64,000 bases of DNA, taken from assembly GCA_013397115.1 (NCBI GenBank), contig VWZW01004624.1:857088-921087 (forward strand), given 5' to 3'. The notes below the pieces were generated by a model. The model was not told the DNA's origin. It saw only the letters and a list, made by a program, of their open reading frames with translations, and did no database searches. The DNA comes from Edolisoma coerulescens. Taxonomy: Eukaryota > Chordata > Aves > Passeriformes > Campephagidae. Of the stretch, positions 13,829 through 26,602 are shown piece after piece; within the stretch, counting starts at the first letter, position 1; each line of letters starts with the position of its first letter. The position numbers were made by a program, and so were the translations under genes.

Positions 13829-15083
13829 AGGATTTAGGTTCAAAATTATGTTTTTTCAACAGTTAATCTCAGTTTACATGTTTAGAATGGTGGTAAAATA
13901 AAGTTTTACAGTTGGAGAGGTAAGGTCTGAAGCAGAGATGGGAGGAGTTGAAACTGAAGGACAGAAATGAAGCTGGGAATGCAATACTTACTCCAGCACT
14001 CTGTGAGACAGTGCAGCCTGCAGAAATAAGAATGCAGTTGTAATTTTTTTCAAAATTAATACCTGGAAGTATACGATGCAAGCTCAAGCTAATATAGAAG
14101 TGCTGTGACTATATCACAGTAGCTGTGTCTTCCTGGTACATTTTGACAAAAATAGCCTACCGCCCTGTGCAAAGTAGAAATACAGGAAAGCCTGCAACCT
14201 CTCCCAGCGGCTTACTGCTGATGGACTTTGTAATTACATCTGTCTATCTCCATCTGTACCCTGCTCGGCTAGAGGCTGGATTTAAGGTTAATTGTATGAT
14301 GGAGGATCCTGGCTTACAGCTATATCTTAATTAGAATTTACAATCCTCTTTACATGAAAATATCTGAAAACTCTTTTAGAAAAGAACACTGATTATAGGG
14401 CAAATGAAAAGATTTTGATATTTCTTTTTTCATAATTTGTGAATAACTTAAGTATATATAAATATATTCACATGCCATCTGGTTTATTTCTTTCTTCATC
14501 TTACTCTTGGCTTCTGTCATCTTGCTTATTGCTCCTTGGCTTTTTAATTAGAAGGAAAAAGTGGTAGAAATTACTTTTGTGATCACAGTAACATTTCAAA
14601 GGTTATTGAATGCTATGAAAAATAGTGCTGTTCTGTGTTTTGAGATTTACTGCTATTGAACATAGCTCTGACATGAATGTGCTAAATCCCTTTGAATTGG
14701 GCATGTAATATTCTAATTAGTGTAATTAATCAAATATTATTCTGTAAAATAGTATGTTTTTCAGAAATATATGGTTCCGTTCTTGAACTACCATATAGAG
14801 ATTGAACTATCCATGGTAATGTTGTTACATTTAACTCTTAATGTTCTGGTGGTGTCCTGACTGAAATAGATCAGTTCCTAAAAGTTGTGGATTGGGAGTA
14901 TTTAATTAAATGTGCAGGAGTTAACAATTACGACATTCTGGGAACTCTCAGGATGCATTTTGGTGAAAACTGGTAGAGAAGTTCTGTCTGTTCCAATGAG
15001 TTGTGTAAGAAGAGAAAAAGAAGGAAAATGTTTCATTTTGATTAATTTCATGTCAAGTGCTACAACGTAACTTTGGTGTTGGA

Positions 15084-15117
15084 TTTTTTTGTTTGTTTGT
15101 TTGCTTTGGTTTTTTTA
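15084..15117 (+). repeat. (GTTT)n / T-rich tract
   Basis: A poly-T run leads into a tandem GTTT repeat and then GGTTTTTTT. It is low-complexity DNA of the same sense-strand class as the other T-rich tracts. Confidence 0.6.
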
Positions 15118-15197
15118 ACTTGTAAAAACAGTGGTTTGGTCCCAAGAGATTTTTCTTCAGATGAAGTGAGTTTCAATAAGATAACCTCTTAGGTCTT

Positions 15198-15235
15198 AAA
15201 AAAAAGAGGAGGAAGAAAAAAAAAAAAGGAGGAAG
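15198..15235 (+). repeat. Purine-only A/G tract
   Basis: A run of A and G only, with a GAGGAGGAAG block, a long A run and a GGAGGAAG block. It is flanked by a short inverted repeat (AGGTCTT at 15191-15197 and AAGACCT at 15241-15247). Its orientation is opposite to most low-complexity tracts here, which are T-rich. Confidence 0.6.
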
Positions 15236-16622
15236 TCCTAAAGACCTTCCTCAAACAGCATCATTTGAAAGATTCAGTTCAGTTTAACAAGGTGCATAAG
15301 CATATGCTCCTCTTTAGGAAGAGAACACTTTGTCTGTTGGGTTGTATTCATATATTGCTGCTTACATGAGTTAGGATGATTAAGTATGACCCTAATGTTG
15401 TTAAACCAGTGCCTGAGTTCCTGATATGATAATTTGCAAGCAAAATTTGCTTTCTCATAGTGTAAGTTGCATACCAGTTTGGCAGCGTTTGGAAGTTGAA
15501 TGCCCTGGCTTGCTGCTTCCTTGCTGCTGTTGAATATCCTACAGGGGAATCATCTTAAATGTGAAAGAAGATGCTGGACTGAAGCAAAAGCTTGAAGATA
15601 TTTTTCAAACCTCAGGATTTCAGTGTTTTTATTTGAAACTTCTATTAAGCGCCTGAATCGTGGGATAATAATTTTTAAGATCCTTCAAAAATCAGGAAAA
15701 TGAAGTTTTTTACCCCAGACATAATGTATTTTGAAAATTCAAAAATATGCAGATTTGTATACCAGTTGTGGTCACTGTGAATCCCCAAGTACAGGATTGC
15801 ATGAAGGTCTGCCACAAGGCTGTGTAACTGTTCAGAGTACCTGACTCAAACTAATCTCTGATTAGCAAGTGATCTTTAGCCTTACTGCTGGAGCCATACT
15901 AAGAGTGAAGAAGAAATCTGTTCTGATATTTTTATTACTGAATCATCTAAGGATGATTTTTGTCTTTATGTGATTAAATGACTGGTATGGTATAGAAGTG
16001 TTGTGATCTTGGCCCAATTTTTTCTTGCTTCAGGTCTGTCTTTATTAGTTTGGCATGCACATTTGGAACTGGTGGTTAAATGAGGAGAGTTGTGTCTTGG
16101 GGAGCAGCAGAACTGAGAGAGGAAATGGTCCTGTGACAGCACCTTGGGATTGAGGTGGTGAGAAGGGCAGTGCCATGTGGTGGGATAGATGGTGTTGATG
16201 CTGATGGTGTCTTCAACGGAGGGCAAAGCATGACTGGGTTGCTTTGTAAGGAGGTATCTCTTGAATTTCTGTTTACACCATATGTACAGAAATGACGAGC
16301 CTTACCTTGTGTTGCACCTTATTGCTGCTTGGCAATAGGGTGTGATTGTTGTCCTTGCTAATTACTCTACAGCTGTTCCCTCCTTTCCTCATCAGCGTCT
16401 TGGTTAACTTGGTTACATGGTTCTTTAAGAGAAGGTGACACAGTATCTAGCCTTTGCAAACTAAAATTGTTATACGTATGTTTGAGCTACTTACCTCATC
16501 TCAGGAGTTGCACTTTAATTTTGCAGTAAACTTTATACAGAAAAAAAAGTAAAGCAGTGTTGCAGTCACTTCCCTAGATCTGGGGTCAGCCTGAAGGCTG
16601 GTTGCGCAAAGCCAATAATACT

Positions 16623-16905
16623 GCTTTATAAAGGGGCTGCACTGCAGCGCTAAAATTCATCCGTGAGTGACCTCTTGGAACTCTGTAACTCTACACCCAC
16701 ACATCCTAATTGTCTGCTTAGGTCACAGCCAGCCTTTGATGTCCCACAGACCACGGTAGGGTACTGGGCCAACTGGTTCAGCTGCCGCCTGCTGCTGCCT
16801 TGGAACAACAGCCCTTTGTTGTGCCCGGGCTGTTGCGCTGCTTAAGGACCGCGAGAGCCACCGGCTGCCCTGCGTGGCACTAGAGCCGGCACTCTTGGTT
16901 ACCTT
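16623..16905. other. GC-rich patch preceded by a TATA-like box
   Basis: A TATAAAG match lies at 16627-16633, followed about 30 bases later by a GTGAGT (16663). A GC-richer, CpG-containing segment runs from about 16740 to 16900, including GCCGCCTGCTGCTGCC and CCGCGAGAGCCACCGG. This contrasts with the AT-rich intron on both sides. It could be a minor internal promoter, a decayed LTR or other retroposon fragment, or an enhancer. The 60-codon frame starting at 16663 is not recognisable. Confidence 0.35.
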
Positions 16906-17132
16906 TCCACTAGTAGCACAAAGTCCAGGCAATATTTGCAGGGTGTTCTGTTTGGTTTTGGCTGGGAAGGTGTCTGCTCCGTGCTCTATGCACAGTTTGT
17001 AGTGCCTGGAATATAGCAGTAGTTTCTGAGTGAGTTAGCAGACTTAGGCTTTTCAGTCTGTGTTATTGCAGGAAATCTGCTTATGTTTTAGTTTATACCA
17101 GTGGTGTTTCTTGTAAAAGCTTACTAGAAAGT

Positions 17133-17243
17133 GGTTTGGGTTTGCTTGGTCAGTTAGTTGGGGTGGGGTTTTTGTAGTTTGTTTGTTTCTTTCTCTGGGG
17201 GGTTTCATGGGGGCTTTTGTTTGTGTTGGTTTGGTTTTTTTTT
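17133..17243 (+). repeat. G/T-rich low-complexity tract
   Basis: About 110 bases made almost wholly of T and G, with repeated GTTTG, TTGG and several GGGG runs. C and A are nearly absent. It belongs to the sense-strand GGTTT class and shows no coding potential. Confidence 0.65.
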
Positions 17244-19922
17244 ACTGCTTCTCTTCAGCCACTCTTGGACAAAGGCTTCTACTGATTTATAGTTAAAACT
17301 AATACTAGAATGTCTTCTCCAGACCTGTATTGATAAATGTTCTGTTATTGAGAATAAAATTTTAAACAAAAAAATGTTGATATATGCCCACTGTCTCATG
17401 ATTCCAAGTATTTGGAAAACCAAAAATCTGTGTGGTTACAGAGATGTTGCTTTAGAAGAATATTGCCATGCCAGGAAGCGGATGAAGTATTTTGAACCTG
17501 TATCTAAACTGATTGGCATGCAAGACATGAATTTGTGTTTCATTTATTCAGACACTGCTCTTAGGATTGTTAGTGCTGATTTTATAACTTCTTGCCTCTT
17601 TAGTATAAGTTCATTCTGCAGCTTGACTAGCAGTGTTCCAGTAATACTTGGTTGTTGAGCATACAGAACTATAATTTCTTTAGCCCCCCCCACACCACAG
17701 CATTAGTTTGTATTTTTAAATCACAGGGACTGAGCTCAGTTGTTTGATCATAGTCATAGAATATATGTTGGTACATATACAGTGCTTGGCAAAAGTAATA
17801 TGGTTGCTTATAATAACATTTCCTGTGTGCTTTCTTTGATAGTTTCTTATTCTGACTTTTTGTTTTCAAGCTTGCATTAACTTAAGCTTAAGGCTTATTT
17901 TGTTTTATGAGTACTTGCTTGCTGATCTCATTCACCCTGAAAGCAATGCTGAAGAGGGCAACAAATACAATTATAGCTATAACATAGTAGAAATAAGGAA
18001 AATGAAGTGTTATGCAGGCAGCACCTGAAACCAGGTGATAATGACTATGTTCATTAAGCAAACTTGTCTGTCTTTAATCAGAGACCTGTTTGTGGAACAC
18101 GGACTTGATGAGGAAGACAATAACAACGTGATAATGACAAAGCTTAGCTGGGTTGGGAGGTTTTGGGAGCAGCATATATGAGATACTGTCTGTACAATCA
18201 ACCTGTAATCTTTGGAGTTGAGAAGGAAGATGAGTTGGAAGAGAGCAGAAGCAGAAATGCATTACTGTAAAGCTTCACTGAAAGGTATTGGAAAGTTGAA
18301 TAGTCGCATTGGTGTTGAGTATCTTTATGGGCTCTTTGTCAGTATTCCTTTGGCTTTCTGCTTGGTTTTGGAAAGGAAATGGTTAAAGGTTGTGAAAAAA
18401 TTTTGAGTAATGTTTCTTTTTTCCTTCTGTAATTCCTTTATGTTACTCTTCTCCTTTTATGAGGGATTCGATTTTTAATGGCATTGATCTGTGGTTAGAT
18501 GAACAGTGGATAGATTTATTTCAGCCATTCTTTGCAGTAAGTTGGCTGTAAAATACAGCAAATTGCTGTTTACAAGCAGAAACTAATTGAAATAAATTGC
18601 CAAAATTCCTTTTAAGAAGGAAAAACATTTTGACTGGCAAATCAAAGTCGAGTGTTCAATCCAGCCATTACTTTATGAGGTTCATGCTAAGAATTGTGCA
18701 GCATGAAGAAGTGAAACATTCGGAGGCCAAAATCAGAGTTTTCTAGTGGTTTGATTGTGGTAGTGTCATAACCTACTTCCCTCTTTCAGTGTTCAGCAGC
18801 ATGGGAAGCTCTTCAACTGAAGTCCCAACAACCTGGGCTTCCTGTGTTTGTGTGGAGACTGATTAAAAGCAAAATGTGGGGGAAGAGAATTCTTTTTTTT
18901 CCTTCCCAAATGAGTATTTGTGTCTTTGTTGTGTTCATCCCATCCCCAACCCAGGATATATGTTCTACAGCCATATATGTGCTTTGAAGCAATTTTTCCT
19001 TGAGCCACATTACCTTTTTAGTAGTGTATGGAACCTATAGCAGTTGGATAGCTTTTCAGGTCTTATGTTGGTTCCTAGGCAGTCAGCTTTTCTAGAGACA
19101 AACTGCTAAGTGATTTCTGGTAACAGGTTGCTAATAGCTAAAATGGCATGTCAAAAAAATTTCAAGCATGTCACTGGTCTACATATGTGTCATATAGAAT
19201 TTGATAGAAAGGAAAGGTCCTTCTAAGTGTGATGTTGAAGTCCTGAGTGTGCAAGTATGATGTATCAATTTATGCCTTCCTCACTGTATAATCACATATA
19301 GAGGATACAGTCTTACCAGCAGCGGAGACTGAAAAATGAAAGCATTGCAAACCTGGCTTTGACATCAGGGCTTCCTGCAAGTGACTTGTATGTAAACAGA
19401 GGTCTTGCGAGTCACTATCCTCAGACATGGTATTTTCATTTCTGTATCATCATTTCCACACATTCCCACACAAAGATTATTTTATTCTTTGTTTTAAAAT
19501 GTTTTTTAAACTTTTTCTGGAAAATCCCATGGGAGAGTTTGTGTTGGCAGTGTACGTAAGGAAGTCTTGAGCTTGCAGCTGCAGAATCAGGTGGAAGTTG
19601 CTGTGTTTTGGACATGCTACAGCCTATATTTTGGATGAAGTGAGGGGCATAGCTTTTGCTGTGGAAGTTAATTTATTGGCACAATGTTGGTTCTGCACAG
19701 TGTGTGTCAAATGGGGCATGGCTGAAAGCCTCAATTCTGAAGCTTGCCAGGCTTTTCTAGAAGACCTGGTATATTGAAGGCATAAGTGGGGCTGCAGTGC
19801 AGAGCTGTTGGTTTTTTATGAAACTGTTCTTCATAATTGAACTTATTTTTTAAAAAATACTTTTAAGGAGAAAAGTGAGATGTGTAGTTGATGTTGAAAC
19901 ATTTTCCAGAGATTTTTGTACC

Positions 19923-19940
19923 TATATATACACACACACA
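19923..19940 (+). repeat. (TA)n(CA)n microsatellite
   Basis: A short compound dinucleotide repeat: TATATATA followed by five CA units. Confidence 0.7.
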
Positions 19941-22402
19941 GCTTCCTAGACACATCTGTAACGTACACCACTGCAAGACCTTCAGATGAAGGAGATTATG
20001 CTTTTACTGGATGTATGAAGCCAAAATGATACCAGTTCTCAGTTCTTTAACTGGTGCAATAATTAGTGTAGTATTTCACTCGTGAGAACAGATTTCAAAA
20101 TGAGCAAATTGCGGTAAATTAACAGGGTTCAAAGTTTTGGAAACGTGAATAGCATTTCATCCGCCGTATTAGCTTCTTATTCCACACCAAAAAAATTCAC
20201 TAAGGATGAAAATAAGCATTAGATGGTGCAGTTGTCTTCTGTTGGTGCTGTGCTGAGGCTCAGCTTCTGAGGAGCCTATGCCTCCTGCAAGTTATAAAGA
20301 GCTCTTCTGTCTGTTTTGATGAAAAATAAATAGAGTGGGGATCTCTGTCACCTTGGTGTGAAGACTAAGATTTGAACAGTCAGCAGCTTTTTCAGTCTGC
20401 AGGGAAATGCAGGGACAGGGATAATGTGCCTTTACTGCTTGCTTCACTGACATAGAACTTAATTTATGTGAGACATACAACTTACGTGGGAAGTAAATAT
20501 TGCTTTTGCTGTGTTTCACATTACAGCATTTGTTGTCTGAGTAGACACAGGAATATCGAGACAAATGATCATTTGCTCCATTTGTAGATCAGGTTTCTCC
20601 AGGTTCTCAATTTCGTCCCTTTGTCCAGCAATTTAAAAGCACTCTTAAATCTCCTTAGACAATTTTTGCAACATTTTTCTGTAGTATTTCTATTCAGACA
20701 ATAAGCAGAATTTTATAGGCCTGCCTTTTTAACAACCACAGTACTGCCATACTGGAGCTTCTGTCTTGGTAAGAAGAGTGGGTTTTATCATTCGAGTTTT
20801 CATTGTGTGTACAAGCCATACTGACAGATTTTCTGTCGTTCACAACTAAACACACAGGCAGCAGGACTTTTTAAAACAAAAGTTGTGGTTTGTTCTTTAG
20901 GGCTTCTGGGCCATGAATCTTATTCCTCTTAAAACATACTGTTAAAGCTTTCATGTTGCTTGATGAGACCCATGGAGAGCATATCCATGCTACACTGCAA
21001 CTGTACGCTGTTCTATCCTGGATATTTTTTTGCTTTGAGTTTGCTGGAAGTTTTGTAGTAGAAAAAAGTTGATGTGCTAACATTAATTTTTGGTTTTCAC
21101 ATTGGTGTTTTACTGTCTAGGTTTTAACATAATTTAGCTTAATACCAAACTACATGGAAAAGGTGTTAACCATTCAAAGATTTATCATGCCTTACCTGAC
21201 TGTGATTTGGTTTCTGGATTTTTTTTTATGCTATACCTGCTTCTCGTTGTGGATGTGTGAAGTTGGGAGCTGTGTTTCAGGCTGAGCTGTCACAATGAGA
21301 TCGGTGGTCACAGTGACAGGAGAGCTCTTGTGCCATAACACAGTTCAGAAAGTGGTCAAGAAAACTTCCCTACTTATCCCTTCTGCCCTTGTTCTTTGTA
21401 TTATTTTCACTTTATGCTATCTGTGCTTAGACCTGCTAGTCACAGGGGTGCAGGAGGTTCCTTCAAGTGTCCTGGAAGTTCAGCATAGGGAGCAAAACAC
21501 TAAAGAATGTGTTAATGTTGCTGTTACTCCTCAATAGGTGAACGTTTCCTTTCACACCACAGCACTTTCTCCAGACCTGTTCCTGCTGTTAATTAGCATG
21601 TAGTATTGCAAATAGCCTATTCCCCATTCTTTTTTATCCTCTTTCTCTATGCCTGTGTCACTCACTAAAATGCAGTTTTTTATGGATAGCCACTAGAGAA
21701 CAGACTGAGCTACTATGAGTGATTCTGTTTCTCAGAAAGCTTTCTGCTTTCCATTAATTTTGGGAAAAAGACACAGTAAATTAACAGTTGTTAAGGTTGA
21801 TTTCTGTTCTTTTTGTGTTGAATATTGCTGGCTAAAACTTCTGGCTGTCGAAACCCATCTGTTATCTTTCTTCTTTATTTTCATTGTTCATGGGAAGAAC
21901 AATACATGTATAGTCTATAGACATGTGTGTTTTAATAAATTTTAATCTGAAATTTTAAAACCAGTAATAATGCTTTCAGTCATCACTAGATCCGTATTCA
22001 TGCTCTTAATGTAGGCTAGAGCACTTGGCATAAGATACTGTTAATCTTGACCTCAGGTATAGAGGTTAGAATATTTTTTTAACAGTTCATAGTTTAGAGA
22101 AGGTAAGCCTAAACATAATCTTGCTTCTGTGTATCAACAGTGACACTCTTAATAATTTTAAAATTTATTTTTAAAGCAATTAATCAAGCCACCTTATTTT
22201 TCTGTGCCAAGGCTTGCAACAGAAAACTGTTGTCATTTGTTCCAAGTGACATCTGTTTGTTTAACTCATAACACAGAAAAACCACCTTGGTAAACTGAAT
22301 TTAATATGCAATCCACCTGTCGTCGTGCTGCCTCTTGTTGCCAGTTAAGACTTAAATTTTTCCACTTAATGAACATACATCCTCCAGATACAGTATTCTA
22401 TT

Positions 22403-22413
22403 AAAAAAAAAAA
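22403..22413 (+). repeat. Poly-A run
   Basis: Eleven consecutive A residues followed by CAAACCC. This is one of the few tracts here in the orientation opposite to the T-rich class. No retroposed body is visible before it. Confidence 0.5.
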
Positions 22414-25400
22414 CAAACCCAAAAGTATGCAAGTGTTTTCCTTACCTTATTTCTTGGAAAGTAGAAGGTATAGGCGTGATTTCTAGTTTTGAAAATGGGA
22501 TACTAGATTTCTGGGTAGGAAACAGGAATATTGGTGAGATGGTGGGTATTTTGAAAGATTATCATATGTGTGTTTGGAGGCAAGACCATGGCAGGGTGTT
22601 TCTGGTCCTATAGAAGTTGGTCTGTTTGCTTTCAGAGTACAGCTTTTCTTCTCCAAAAATACTAATCATAAGAGCTCGCCACACACACAGAGTGATGAAA
22701 ATACTTACCTTTTTCTTGCGAAGACAAACAAAAATTTAAAAGTAGGAAAATTACAGAGGTTGGCTTCAGTAAGAAGAGAAACAGTGTCTCAGAAAGCTGT
22801 GAAAGATGATGATGAAGAGCTAGGAGTAGATCTGTTTCTGCTGTGAGATGTAAGGAGGAGACAGGATATGCCTTCACTTCAGAGGGATGAGAATAGTACA
22901 GGGGTCAGCAGGTTCCTTAGGGCTCTGATTTCTACTAGTAGGGGGAACATGGAGTGTGGTTGTTGCTTTGCATTGTCCTAATGGACCAAGAATAACTTTG
23001 CTGGTGCCAGTGTGGGTTCCCTTATCCTGTTTCTACTAGTTCTAGCAGTTGGTTTTTTCCCCATCCAATAGAAAGGGAATGCTTTGGAAGATCCACTTTT
23101 GAAAACACAAAGCAAATTCCAGTTCCTCACTAGATGTGCCAGTAAAACATAATGGCCTGGTCGTTTTGTGTATAGTCTTTCAGTTTGAATGTTTATCTTC
23201 ACCATTTCTTTGTATCATTTTGAGTCGTATGTTCTCTTTAGCTGTCCATTGTCACTGCTACTTATGTGCTGGATATTGCTCTTATTTTATCTGCTCTTAA
23301 TTTGTGTAGGTGATAAATGTGCAGTTGTGTTTCTGTGTGTGACAAAGCAACACTTTGTTTCTGATGAATTCTGGCCAGAGGGCACTACTTGCCATGCAGG
23401 CATGAATCAGTGACTGATCATTTAATCTGTGCAAATGCTTGTCCTTTTTGCTCGAGCTGATGAACCAGGGAGGTCACATTTTAAGGGAGGTGACATTTAA
23501 AAAACACTTAAGTTGTGACCAGAGTCATCCTGCCTTGAAAACCGGATGATGTTGATCTACTGTGCCAAAATGTCAAGTGATTAATAGTAGTGGTTAGTAT
23601 TTACACTTCTAGGAATGATTACAGGGGTTCAGCTTAAAAGTACCAGGAGGGAGGTAAGTTCTGTAACCAGGTAGGGCTTGTTCTGACTTGTTTAAAACAA
23701 CATACTACCCTAATACAGGTTTTTAGTAACGGGGTGTTGCTCATCTCTTCAAAGGGCCATGGTAGCTCAGATACTCAGGGTTTAATTTTTCAAAACTTTC
23801 CTGATGGCTTCTCTTTATGTGTCATAATTGCTGTCTGATGGCATCACCAAAAAGCACTCAAAGTTGTGCTTTTTGATGGGGAAACTTCTTGATGTAGAAT
23901 GAACAGGTTCGAGATGTTCTTGTATGCAAACTGAGCTCAGTTTTGAATTGTAAAGCTTTTCTTGTATGCCTGGGAGGGTGCTTCTGCTCAGTTTGTCTTG
24001 CATAGTTGCAAATACTGATCAGCTCCTGGGTTTTATGTATGTGGAGCTGGTGGGAAGTCACCAGCTTTAGGTTTTTTTCCTATTAGCCTACCTGAAGGTA
24101 ACAACTTTGTTGTATTGCTTATTATATTATAGGATGCTTTTTTAATGATAGGATGCTTGGACTTGTTAATAGTACAGGGGACTGAGATAGGAACTCTGGG
24201 TAGGCAAAGAGGGTTTGTGTGGGGTTTTATTTGTTTGTTTTCTCAAGTGTTAATGTACATTTGTTCATTGAGACCCTTCCCGCTGATAATCTGTCTAGAG
24301 AATGGAGAAGAGCATGCTTTATGAAGCTGAAAGATAAATAAATATGACCAACCTCAAACTCTCACCTGTCAGGATACATAACTGGATACATACAGAGAAA
24401 ATGCCAAAAAATAAGAGTGCTCATGATATTAAATCTTTCTGGTTCATCCCACTGTCCTCGTACTGAAGATAGTAGCATGTAGGTGATCTGACTTTGCTCT
24501 TGATCAAAAAAGTGTGGACCTCTATGAAAGTCTATGAAGTCATAAATGTTTCTCTGGCTGGAAACAAGTTGTTGGGTGTTTGGGTTATTTTGTTTAGTTG
24601 GTTTTTTTACTTTCAGGATCTCTGCAGTGGCTTGGATTTCTTTCCCTCACTTATTTAAATTATCTTAATTCTGTGCATTTAAGTTTTTTTTAAAGTACTG
24701 ATTTATTAAGTATTTCTGGAAGGATCTCTGCATTTTAAATAAAACAGAATCAGCACAAGCATCTCTAATTAAAAAGCAAATTTAGCCCTTTAAGTGAAAA
24801 GTTGCAAGATTTGTTTTCCCATCAGGATAAAGGGTAGCACAGGAAGGGAAAGCATCGATTTAAAGAGCTACATGCTGTCAACCCTCTTTACAGTTGAAGA
24901 ATTTAAATTTTCTTTGAAGTTTTCCTGTGATGTTATTTGTGAAAGAAAAGAGATGGTTATATGCTTTTGTACGAATTAAAACCCTTTTGGGATTTGTTGC
25001 ATTGTGGATTTTGAAATGTGAACTACTTTCTAATGGATCCAAACTAATATTCGTGGTTGTTTTTGACATATCTTCTAATGTACTCAAAATGTCGATTTTT
25101 GGAGGACATTATCCAAGCAGAAAGAAGATGTAGTATTTCCCATGAGGGATTTGTGGTTTATAGCACTATTAGAAAAGATGGAATTGTTGAGCTGAGCTCC
25201 AGTCATCTGTTTGCTTTTACATACTTCAGTTTACACAATTACACTTCCTTTTTATTTTTTCTACTCTGTATTCTTAACATTAAAATCATGCAGCAACATA
25301 AGAATAGGTGGATGTGGAAAAACTGTGATTGAGTGTAACCTAGTTGTTTGTAATTTAAATATCTTGAATATTCTTGACTTATTTAATGGCAATGTAGAAT

Positions 25401-26573
25401 AAGAATATCTCTGTAACAACAGCAGAGAAGAATAAATGTGAGAATAAAGAAAAAAGTGGTGAAAATGTCTTGTAGAGAAGAGTCGCAGTATCAAAGATGG
25501 CTGTAATTCATGACAAGGGGTTTTAGTCCTGTGGTAAACAGTGATCCTTCTCAACCTGTGTCTTCATTGTCATTTCCTAAGCAGTTTTTCATGTTACAGA
25601 GTGGTTGAATTTGGTCTTCGTTGTAGTGTCTTTCAAATATTTGGTGGTTATGGTTGCAGTAGCATTGTGATTCATCTCACTTCAGGTTTTTGGTGGGTTT
25701 TGTTTAGGAGGAAACATTTACTTAGTTTATAGGACTTGCATGGTTTTGATTATGGTTTAGTCAGTGTTTAACTGTATGTCAGTGTTTCATGCTGAAAACT
25801 GTGTGTATGTGAGGGAAACAATGGATGCAATGAATGTTTGCCTTTTTTTTTCTTAAACGCATTCTCCTCATGTTTTTTCTGTCCTCTGCACACCCTTGAC
25901 CTCACTATTCTCATAGCTATTGTTGAAATGGGAATCAAAACAGAACACTTGATCCTGATAGCAGCTGGTTTTATTGACACCATCTCCTTCAGAAAAATCC
26001 CCAATATCTACAGAACCTGATCAAGGAAAAAGATGTAAAGAAAGCTGGTATTCTGAAGGCTTAAGGAAGAGAAGAGGTGGCAAAGCCTGCCGTGAAGCCT
26101 GCACAGCAAAGCCTGTTCAAGGCTTTGGAGGCACAATATTTACTGCCTCTTCTGTTGTTGGTGTGGAATTGGTGAAATGTCGATGTTTTTATGGTTAAAT
26201 GAAGAGGTTGGAAAGTGTTGCAGTCTGCTACGCCTGACCACCTGGCATGTTTATTTAGGGCACATTTGTGCTGCCATCAGTAGGTGAATCCGAATGTTAA
26301 AACTGTCCCCACTCAACCTTCATGCCTGACAAGTGGTGCTGATGGGGAGGCAGCATCTTCATTTGCTCCTCTGCTCCAAAATGTAGATGAGAGATGGTTA
26401 AGGAGGAACCAGACCTCTCTGACAGGCAGGTGACTTCCCAGTCAGGACAAGTCTTGCCTTACTGTCTTAGTCATGTCTCTTGAGTGGGAGGCCACTCTTT
26501 CTCCCCTCAACAGCTCTGACTTCTGCTGTCCAAGATGCCATGTTCTGTTTCTTCTGTGGTGTAGTCTTCTTTC

Positions 26574-26602
26574 CTTTCTGTCTTTCTGTCTTTCTGTCTC
26601 CT
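26574..26602 (+). repeat. Tandem 8-bp pyrimidine repeat (TTTCTGTC)n
   Basis: About three and a half copies of an 8-base TTTCTGTC unit in a wider pyrimidine-rich stretch. Confidence 0.7.

Noticed and set aside
13816..13901. Poly-T plus AG as a splice acceptor for a hidden exon
   Set aside because: The downstream sequence has no good donor, no DLG5 similarity, and would disturb the phase agreement between positions 6 and 36451.
17740..17765. TCATAGTCATAGAAT words like an antisense CR1 end
   Set aside because: No following GGTTTGGGTTGGAAGGGAC-type sequence, which is present in the real copy at 40943.
24480..24540. CTCTATGAAAGTCTATGAAG resembling CR1 terminal octamer repeats
   Set aside because: The upstream sequence does not match the rest of the CR1 3' end, so the similarity is limited to short words.
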